From: Streptomyces changanensis
GTDB taxonomy: Bacteria; Actinomycetota; Actinomycetes; Streptomycetales; Streptomycetaceae
NCBI RefSeq assembly: GCF_024600715.1
Contig: NZ_CP102332.1
Span: forward strand, 6,572,001 to 6,636,000
DNA: 64,000 bases
Direction of reading: 5' to 3'
Part shown: positions 57,973-64,000 of the stretch, piece after piece
Position numbering within the stretch: the stretch's first letter is position 1
Layout: each line of letters begins with the position of its first letter
Program-made: the position numbers and the translations under genes
Notes under the pieces: generated by a model
What the model saw: only the letters and a program-made list of their open reading frames with translations
What the model was told of the DNA's origin: nothing
Databases searched by the model: none

Positions 57973-60180
57973 TCAGTCCGGGATCACGTCGCGGAGATTT
58001 CCGGGGGTGATGACCCGGGACCCCGGGTGCAACCCCTCCGGCCGTTCGAGGCCGACGAAGGTGACGGGGCCGTCCGGGACGGCCGTCCCGTCCCAGCGGA
58101 TCACGGTCGTGCCGCTCTCGGCCAGCAGCCCGGTGAGGTAGCCGACCGTCAGGTAGTCGCGTTCGACGATGCCGCGCAGCAGCGTCGCCACCGACGCCTT
58201 GTTCCCCTCGACCCGGTTGGCCTCCGGGTGGCCGTCGAGGTACAGGTGCAGCCACTTCGCGCGCCACCGGCCGTCGGGTCCCCGCAGGAACACGAGCGGC
58301 AGCGCGACCCGGCCGGTCCCGCGCAGCTCCGACTTCATCCGCACCGTGCGCGGCTCGAACGGGCGGCCCGCCTGCTCGGCGTCCCGCAGCATGAACCCGA
58401 AGAACGACTCCGCGGCCTCCTCGAACCCCTCTCCCGAGAAGATGTTCACCTGGGGGACGACGAACGCGCCGCGCACGGCGCCCAGACGCAGGTTGATGAA
58501 CTCCGAGGCACCGTCGGGCGCGTCCGTGATGTCCCCGGAGTGCTCGCCCTCCACCTCGGTGAGCCTGGTGTAGGAGAGCCAGCCGACGGTCCCGTAGTCG
58601 GCGTCCAGCATCAGCGCCGACAAGTCGTAGTCGGTGCTGCGTTCCGTCTGCCTCCAGTACGTGAAGAAGCGCAGCAGCTCGCCGTCGACGGGGGAGAGGG
58701 AGCCCCGGGGCAGGACGCCCAGACCGGACGTGGTGGCCTTGCCGCTGAGGGGGAGGGCCACGTCGAGCACGTCGGGGTCGACGAGCAGCCGGTCCACGGC
58801 CGGGAGCCGGCGGCGCACCTCGTCGTCGAGCGCGGCGGTCAAGCGCTCGCGCTCCGCCGGCGGTACGGGCGGGCGGGCGTCGTGGGCGACCCGGGCACGA
58901 CCCGACCGCCCCACGAAGACCCGGCGCTCCCCGGTCACCCCGGCGCGGTTGTGCAGGTGTTCCCGCACCGACAACACCACCCGGCCCGACACCTGCCCCA
59001 CGACCTCCTCGGCCGCGGCCACCACCGCGTCACGCTCCTCCTGGGCGGCGGCCACGCGCAGCAGCCGGTCCACGGACCGGAACAACCGGCCCGGCGCGGC
59101 CTTCAGCAGGCGTACCGCCCCCAGGACGTCGTTCGCGCCGAGCAGTTCCTCGACCCGGCTGTCGAAGGACCGCGCTTCCTTCTCGCCGCGCGCGACGGCG
59201 AACACGTCGGCGGCGCGCGGCCAGCGCGGGTACTCGTGCGGGTGCAGGCGCTCCCCGAGACGCTTGAAGGGCTCCCGGTGCGCCGTGACGTCGGCGAGCT
59301 TGTCGGGGGAAGCCGCCACGACCGCGTCCAGACCCGCGAGCAGCGCTCGGCGCACGGGCCGCGACAGCGCGCGGAACCGGGTCGGCTCCCGGAGGGTCAC
59401 GTCACCGTCCGACAGCGCGCAGGCCAGGCGGAGGACGTCGGTGACCGTGTCCAGCAGCGGCTCCGCGCCGACCGCCAGCCGGGCCCGGTTGACGAGCGCG
59501 CGGTTCTCGCGGACGGGCATCGCCGCCGGCTGGGGCCCGTCCGCGCAGTGCCCGGCGAGGAACCGCAGGTCGCCCAGGGCGTCCTCGCCGAGCGGGGTGC
59601 TGCTCCCGGCCAGCGCGAGGTACAGCGCGGTGACCTCGTCCTCCAACGGACCGCCCGGGTGCAGCACCGTCGTGCGGTCGCCCAGGGCGGGGGCCAACTC
59701 GTCGTGCGCGGCGAGCACCTCGGCGTACGTGTGGCGGTAACGGCCGTACGAGGGCAGGGTGAGCAGGTCCACCACACCCTCGCTCAGCCGGACGAGGGTG
59801 CTGTCGCGCACGCGGTCGTCGGTGAGGGCCTCGGCGATGCAGCCCAGCCAGAAGTCGAGGGTGTCGGGGACGTTGGCCGGGAAGTCGACGAAGTAGACGT
59901 TGTGTTCGACGTGGTCGCCGACCATCTGACGGACCGTGCGCAGGGTACGGACGGCGGTGTCGACGACCGTACCCTCGGACAGCCCCGACAAGTGCTCCAG
60001 GACCCGCGCGGACAGCTTGAAGCCCACCGACATCAGCGCGGCGTCGAACTGCCGTGCCGCGACGGCACCCTGGCCGGCAGGGCCCGCGGCTGTGGCGGAC
60101 ACGGCGCGTCCGACGGCCTGCGCGGGGAGGGGGACGCGGTGGGTGTGCCGTACGACCAACTGTTCGAGGGTGTCACGCAT
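57973..60180 (-). CDS. Large TerD-domain protein (MXAN_6230/SCO0854-like)
   Basis: A 735-residue cytoplasmic protein. The first 500 residues are helical, Arg/Leu-rich and unrecognised (MRDTLEQLVVRHTHRVPLPA onward). The C-terminal 200 hold a TerD-like calcium-binding domain: STDYDLSALMLDADYGTVGW, the diagnostic HSGDITDAPDGASEFINL, and GAVRGAFVVPQVNIFSGEGF. TerD proteins belong to stress and tellurite-resistance systems. The family name is recalled from similar actinobacterial proteins. No terB/C/Z genes are nearby. ATG 60180 has GGGAG 9 bases upstream; ATG 60204 is in frame. Confidence 0.8.
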   Translation of the reverse strand: MRDTLEQLVVRHTHRVPLPAQAVGRAVSATAAGPAGQGAVAARQFDAALMSVGFKLSARVLEHLSGLSEGTVVDTAVRTLRTVRQMVGDHVEHNVYFVDFPANVPDTLDFWLGCIAEALTDDRVRDSTLVRLSEGVVDLLTLPSYGRYRHTYAEVLAAHDELAPALGDRTTVLHPGGPLEDEVTALYLALAGSSTPLGEDALGDLRFLAGHCADGPQPAAMPVRENRALVNRARLAVGAEPLLDTVTDVLRLACALSDGDVTLREPTRFRALSRPVRRALLAGLDAVVAASPDKLADVTAHREPFKRLGERLHPHEYPRWPRAADVFAVARGEKEARSFDSRVEELLGANDVLGAVRLLKAAPGRLFRSVDRLLRVAAAQEERDAVVAAAEEVVGQVSGRVVLSVREHLHNRAGVTGERRVFVGRSGRARVAHDARPPVPPAERERLTAALDDEVRRRLPAVDRLLVDPDVLDVALPLSGKATTSGLGVLPRGSLSPVDGELLRFFTYWRQTERSTDYDLSALMLDADYGTVGWLSYTRLTEVEGEHSGDITDAPDGASEFINLRLGAVRGAFVVPQVNIFSGEGFEEAAESFFGFMLRDAEQAGRPFEPRTVRMKSELRGTGRVALPLVFLRGPDGRWRAKWLHLYLDGHPEANRVEGNKASVATLLRGIVERDYLTVGYLTGLLAESGTTVIRWDGTAVPDGPVTFVGLERPEGLHPGSRVITPGNLRDVIPD

Positions 60181-60318
60181 TGCGGCATGCTCCCAGACGT
60201 CCATGACCGGCTGCACCGGGTTTTGAACCCACGCCCGGGTCATCTCAATGCCCCGTGTCAAGGCGTCGGACGAGGCTGCCTCCCGTGTCCAACCTGTGCT
60301 GGTACGCGTCGGCGGTGC

Positions 60319-60633
60319 ATGACACGTATCCACGTCACCGGCGCACTGGCGCTGCTCACCGCCGCCAGCAGCGCCCTCGGCATCGCTGCACCCGCAAGCG
60401 CTACCTCCATCATCGGCTTCGGCAACGCTGCCTTCGACAACGCTTGCGCCAACATCGGCGGCCCTCGTGCCGGTGGTGCCACGAAGCAGCACGGCGGCAT
60501 CATCACCGGCCTCGGTGTCGCCTTGCCCGCCAGCAGCCCAGGCAACCAGTGCGGCGCCCTGGGACTGCCAACCATCTTCCATGAGATGGGTGGTGTGGAC
60601 GTGGCCGGCACTTTGACGGGCGGGGAAGTCTAG
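60319..60633 (+). CDS. Small secreted protein, chaplin-like in style
   Basis: A 104-residue exported protein. The signal peptide ITGALALL-type core (GALALLTAASSALGIAAPAS) is cut near ASA-TS. The mature part begins SIIGFGNAAFDNACANIGGP and has two Cys (NACAN and NQCGA), many Gly/Ala, and hydrophobic stretches. Composition resembles chaplin-type surface proteins, but the chaplin consensus itself is not present. The ribosome-binding site is weak. Confidence 0.7.
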   Translation: MTRIHVTGALALLTAASSALGIAAPASATSIIGFGNAAFDNACANIGGPRAGGATKQHGGIITGLGVALPASSPGNQCGALGLPTIFHEMGGVDVAGTLTGGEV

Positions 60634-60674
60634 CCGCACGGATGCGATCGATCACCTCACCCCGACTCTGACAC

Positions 60675-60701
60675 CGCCCCGGATCACTGGATGCCGGGGC
60701 G
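60675..60701. terminator. Terminator hairpin
   Basis: CGCCCCGG pairs with CCGGGGCG around an 11-base loop, followed by TCTTCAT. It ends the small secreted protein gene and also lies downstream of the broken transposase. Confidence 0.6.
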
Positions 60702-60716
60702 TCTTCATGCCGCGTC

Positions 60717-61510
60717 TCAAGCCGCTGCGGGCACGGGTGGGGCAGCGCTGAAGTGGTGTTTGTCCCGCAGCATGGCCCAGAGAACGTCGACTCCGCGCCG
60801 TGCCGGCGACAGGACGGCCTGGGTATGGATCAGCCCCTCGTTCCGCTTCTTGCGGTAGTAGTCCCGGGAGGGCCTGTGCAGAGTCATCGAGATGTGGGCC
60901 GACATGGAGAAGATGTGCGCAGGCGTCGGTTGTCGTGCTTGGGCCGGTGCAGGTTGCCGGTCTTTCGCCCCGGGTCCCGGGGGACCGGTGCGAGGCCCGC
61001 GTGAGCGGCGAGGTGGCCGCCGTCTGTGTGCGAGGTCATGTCGCCGACGATGGAAAGGAACTCGGCTCCGAGGATCGGCCCCATGCCCGGGAGGGACTCG
61101 ATGATTTCGGCGCGTTCGTCGGTGCGGAACAGGGAGGTGATGGCCTGCTCGTTCTCCTTGATTCGCTCGTCAGGTTCGAGGACGCGGTGGGCAGGCCCCT
61201 TCACGAGCTTCGCCGCCAGGTCCTCGCCGGGCAGCGACGTGTGCTGTGAGATCGCGGCCTCCACTGCACGATCGGCGAAGACACCCGCGGTTCGGACGTT
61301 GCGGCGGGCAAGCCAGTCCGCCAGTCGCTTCGCTCCTATCCGCCGGATGGCGGCCGGCGTCTGGTAGCCGGTCAGCACGATCAGACCCGGGCGCTTGCGG
61401 TACTCGAAGGCCCGTTCCAGGACCGGGCAGATACCAACCAGGACCTCGCGAAGTCGGTTGATCAGCCGGACCCGGTCAGCGATCAGGTCGTGCCGGTAGC
61501 CGACGAGCAT
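60717..61510 (-). pseudogene. Truncated, frameshifted IS110-family transposase
   Basis: The frame starting MLVGYRHDLIADRVRLINRL corresponds to the middle of an IS110 transposase; the N-terminal DEDD catalytic domain (about 150 residues) is missing. ESLPGMGPILGAEFLSIVGD and AGLAPVPRDPGRKTGNLHRP are the C-terminal transposase domain. After RRLRT a frameshift near 60905 moves the end into another frame (MSAHISMTLHRPSRDYYRKK, then RRGVDVLWAMLRDKHHF). The broken end abuts the PP2C stop at 61528. No terminal repeats expected for IS110 were identified. Confidence 0.85.
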
Positions 61511-61527
61511 CGTGGGGACGGCGGATG

Positions 61528-62793
61528 TCAGAGGGGCTGCTGTGGGCGGCCTGCCGACGCCTGCCCGGTGTCCGCGCCGGAGCTGACGTGGCGCTGGGTC
61601 TCCTGGGGGCCGTGCCAGTCCAGGCACATCACGGTGGCGTCGTCCTCCAGCCGGCCGCCGGCGGCGTCCCGGACGGCGGACGTCAGCGTCAGCGCGGCCT
61701 CCCTCGGGTGCAGGTGCCGGGTGCGTTCCAGCAGGGCGAGCAGGTCGACCCGCTCGCCGTGGCGTTCGAGCATGCCATCGGTGATCATGAGCAGTCGGTC
61801 GCCGGGGCGCAGGTCGAGGGCCTGCACGCGGTAGCGGTAGTGGTGGGGCGCGACCACGGACAGACCGAAGGGGCGGTCCACCACGCAGGTGATCACCACC
61901 GCGGTGCCCCCGCGCAGACGCAGGGGCCAGGGGTGACCGGCGTTGACGAGCCGGGCGCGCCCGGTGGGGAGATGGATGCGCAGCAGTTGCCCGGTGGCGT
62001 GGCCGTGGCCGTGCTCGGACAGGGCCCGGTCCGCAAGGTCGGCCTGCTCGATCAGGTCCGCTCCGGCGCGGCGGGCCCCTCGCAGGGCGCCGACCAGCAC
62101 CGTGGCGGCCAGGGCGGCGCGGATGTCGTGGCCCATGGGGTCGGTGATCGACACGTGCAGGGTGTCGCGGTCCAGGGTGTAGTCGAAGGTGTCACCGCTG
62201 AGGTTCTCGGAGGGCTCCAGGTTCCCGCAGAGGGTGAACTGCGCCGCCTCGCAGGACAGTGACGGCGGCAGCAGCTGGTACTGGATCTCCGCTGCCAAGC
62301 TGGGGGGCTTGGAGCGTTTGCCCCAGGTGTAGAGGTCGGTGAAGCGCCCGTTGGCGATCACGATGTAGGCGAGGGCGTGCGCGGCCTCCCCGACCGCGGC
62401 GAGGACGTCCTGGCCGGGGTCGGCCGGCAGGAACAGTTCCAGCAGTCCGATCGCGTCCCCCCTGTTGGTGACCGGTACGATCACCCGCCGCCCTCGGCCG
62501 GTCGACTCCCAGTACAGCCGCTGGGTACGGATGACCTGCTCGTAGACGGAGCCGAACAGGGGGATCCGCTCCGCTTCCCGCCCACTCCCTCCCGCCCCGG
62601 CGGTGGACAGCCGTGCCACCGCCTTCCCGGTGAGGTCCACGATGAGGAAGGAGGTCTCCGTGGCCTGGAAACGCCGGCTCAAGTCCTCCGCGATCACGTC
62701 GATGGCGTCCGCCGGCGCCGCCGTCTCCGCCGCCGTCAGCAGACGGGGTAGTTCGCTCTGCCCACCAGTCACGGCCTTCGTTCCTTCCGCCAT
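61528..62793 (-). CDS. SpoIIE-type PP2C phosphatase
   Basis: A 421-residue protein. Residues about 30-150 form a GAF-like sensor ([19 protein letters not shown] to [14 protein letters not shown]). The phosphatase follows: [63 protein letters not shown] and [15 protein letters not shown], ending [10 protein letters not shown]. It is similar in plan to the 31.2-32.5 kb PP2C but has no STAS partner. The last 25 residues are not conserved and end at the IS110 fragment, so the original C-terminus may be altered. ATG 62793. Confidence 0.9.
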   Translation of the reverse strand: MAEGTKAVTGGQSELPRLLTAAETAAPADAIDVIAEDLSRRFQATETSFLIVDLTGKAVARLSTAGAGGSGREAERIPLFGSVYEQVIRTQRLYWESTGRGRRVIVPVTNRGDAIGLLELFLPADPGQDVLAAVGEAAHALAYIVIANGRFTDLYTWGKRSKPPSLAAEIQYQLLPPSLSCEAAQFTLCGNLEPSENLSGDTFDYTLDRDTLHVSITDPMGHDIRAALAATVLVGALRGARRAGADLIEQADLADRALSEHGHGHATGQLLRIHLPTGRARLVNAGHPWPLRLRGGTAVVITCVVDRPFGLSVVAPHHYRYRVQALDLRPGDRLLMITDGMLERHGERVDLLALLERTRHLHPREAALTLTSAVRDAAGGRLEDDATVMCLDWHGPQETQRHVSSGADTGQASAGRPQQPL

Positions 62794-63248
62794 GCCCCCT
62801 CCCAGCCTGCGAAGCGCTGTGAGGAGCGTCAATTCATGATCAACCACGTCACGCGAGGGGCGAGCGGCTCGTCGGGGCGGCACCCTGGGAAGCCCGCGCC
62901 GCAGGGTGGTGGCGCCGATGGCGGCCCCTTGCCGCTGCGGGCCGCCCGGGTACGGCGATGTGCTGCTCGTCGGTGCGCATGTCTCCGGGGACGACACCGG
63001 CGCGGACCCCGGTTCGCCGGTGGCCGCAGGACCGCCCGGACGAGTGAACGCCGTCGTCGCGCCACCAGCCGAGGAGGGTCGGTGGCATCCCTGCCGCGGT
63101 CGCACGCGGGCGGCCGGCGTGCCCGAGGCCCTCTGGCGTACCCGCGGGGAGCTCCGGCACCATCTGTCTGCCCCACCTGCTCGCGCACCGCCCGTCCCGG
63201 CATCCACACCGGCACCCGCACCGCATCCACGTTCGCAGGAGGTACCCC
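62794..63248. other. Intergenic region, no gene seen
   Basis: 455 bases between a minus-strand and a plus-strand start. Frames are shadows rich in Arg/Pro. The right end holds a good ribosome-binding site (GCAGGAGG, 63234-63241) for the next gene. Confidence 0.5.
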
Positions 63249-63761
63249 ATGCGGCTCCGCTCCGTGCTCACCGCCCTCGCCCTGGTCCTGGGGGCGGTCT
63301 TCGCCCCGGGCTTCGGGGTCCTCGGCGGCGCGACCGACGCCCACGCCGTCACCAAGATCAGTCACGCCACGGCGACCTCGATGTTCCGCTCGTCCGGCAT
63401 CACGTGGTCGTCGTCCGGCGGTTGCTCCGACCGCAACAAGCCCACCTGTACGTCGTTCGAGCAGCTCAACCTGGCCACCGCCAAGGGCGCCCAGACCCTG
63501 AAGAGCGCCAGCGGCTGCGCCCTCGACATCACCGGCGGCACGGAGACCGGCCACGCCGGCGGCACCTACTCGCACTGGAACGGCTACAAGCTCGACTACA
63601 GCAAGTACACCTGCGTCGGGAACTACATCAAGAACACGTTCACCTACATCGGCACGCGTCCGGGCGACGGCGCGCCCCAGTGGCGGTCCGGCTCCGGCAA
63701 CGTCTACGCCGACGAGGGCAACCACTGGGACGTGACCTACCACAACTGCGGCGGGTGCTGA
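63249..63761 (+). CDS. Secreted M15-like metallopeptidase-fold protein
   Basis: A 170-residue secreted protein. Signal peptide [20 protein letters not shown] to AHA. The mature part, starting [20 protein letters not shown], has six Cys and the layout of M15/hedgehog-fold peptidases: Zn-ligand His and Asp in [13 protein letters not shown], and the last His in [13 protein letters not shown]. Members of this fold cleave D-Ala peptide bonds in cell wall; the substrate here is unknown. ATG 63249 follows GCAGGAGG. Confidence 0.7.
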   Translation: MRLRSVLTALALVLGAVFAPGFGVLGGATDAHAVTKISHATATSMFRSSGITWSSSGGCSDRNKPTCTSFEQLNLATAKGAQTLKSASGCALDITGGTETGHAGGTYSHWNGYKLDYSKYTCVGNYIKNTFTYIGTRPGDGAPQWRSGSGNVYADEGNHWDVTYHNCGGC

Positions 63762-63786
63762 CGGGCGCGCCGCCCCGGCGGCGGCG

Positions 63787-64000
63787 GTGAACGGGCGCCG
63801 TCCCGGCGGTGGTGCCGGTGGCGCGCCGTCCCGGCCCGGTCCGGGGACAAAGGCGCGAGGCGGCCTGCGTCAGGCGGCGCTGGAGGCGGTGGTGGCCACT
63901 GTCGCGGCGCGGAGGGAGCGGGAACGCTCGGAGGCCGGCTGGGCCGTTCTGGTCCGGTCGCTGGAGACCGGCGCCCCGACCTGCTCGTGGCGCCCCGACG
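63787..64000 (+). CDS. Partial ORF at the window edge
   Basis: From GTG 63787 the frame stays open to the end of the window. It begins with Gly/Arg/Pro-rich residues and then becomes coding-like, LRQAALEAVVATVAARRERE then SEAGWAVLVRSLETG. No domain can be named from this fragment. A GC-rich hairpin between 63765 and 63786 may terminate the upstream gene. Confidence 0.35.
   Translation, partial: MNGRRPGGGAGGAPSRPGPGTKARGGLRQAALEAVVATVAARRERERSEAGWAVLVRSLETGAPTCSWRPD

Noticed and set aside
57973..60639. 888-residue version of the TerD-domain protein starting upstream of 60204
   Set aside because: The extra N-terminal 150 residues are antisense to the small secreted protein gene and the ribosome-binding site favours 60180.

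Overview
The window is very GC-rich, with third codon positions that are nearly all G or C. It carries gene families typical of a Streptomyces chromosome: an ECF41/SigJ sigma factor, a CebR-type box before a secreted cellulase, SpoIIE-type phosphatases, an APH/CPT/ABC-F resistance repertoire, and many TetR/ArsR regulators with AT-rich palindromic operators. No rRNA, tRNA, replication or ribosomal gene was seen. It reads as accessory, stress and resistance-rich chromosome, probably an arm region, from a Streptomyces or close relative.

Layout. 1-5.8 kb: AraC regulator, glyoxalase-like protein, isochorismatase-like hydrolase, CPA1 antiporter, TetR/GNAT pair. 5.9-11.5 kb: cupin, ArsR-type regulator divergent from OsmC, TetR divergent from a lone ketosynthase with twin operators, LtrA membrane protein. 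11.7-13.3 kb: carboxylesterase. 13.6-17.8 kb: an unusual five-gene operon made of a 63-residue peptide, an unrecognised helical protein, two paralogous alpha-toroid-like proteins and a cytoplasmic PBP/beta-lactamase-fold protein, behind an AT-rich promoter with a palindrome. I consider this the best candidate for an undescribed system. 17.8-22.4 kb: APH, DUF998, ArsR-VOC operon, and erythromycin-esterase-like protein divergent from a double-MerR regulator. 22.6-24 kb: a stand-alone alanyl-tRNA synthetase catalytic core behind what looks like an Ala-codon transcription attenuator. 24.1-26.6 kb: arsenic cluster 1 (ArsN-like acetyltransferase, ArsR, ArsO-like flavoprotein). 26.7-32.5 kb: PAP2, BrkB/YihY, a His/Met-tailed membrane protein, aldo-keto reductase, STAS plus PP2C. 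32.8-36.3 kb: GH6 cellulase with CebR box, ABC-F protein with a Phe-rich leader peptide. 36.5-41.2 kb: DsbA-VKOR pair, a catalytically dead trypsin-like/propeller protein, a decayed ABC ATPase, a CPT-like kinase. 41.5-43.9 kb: arsenic cluster 2 (arsC, arsR, acr3) and YnfA. 44-49.5 kb: flavoprotein remnant, Tat-exported NlpC/P60 hydrolase, NhaA, Na+/alanine symporter. 50.1-55.6 kb: small remnants, ECF41 sigma with a flavoprotein partner, TetR divergent from an aromatic hydroxylase. 55.6-64 kb: tandem repeats, a hydroxylase fragment, proline-rich lipoprotein, VOC, TerD-domain protein, small secreted protein, broken IS110, second PP2C, secreted M15-like protein, partial ORF at the edge.

Two themes recur. 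First, divergent regulator/target pairs with clear dyad operators, several of which detoxify small molecules or metalloids. Second, leader peptides placed directly after TANNNT-N7, implying leaderless starts that could feed translation-coupled attenuation (before the AlaRS-like gene and the ABC-F gene). Decay is concentrated at 39.8-40.5, 44.0-44.2, 50.1-50.7, 56.2-56.4 and 60.7-61.5 kb.
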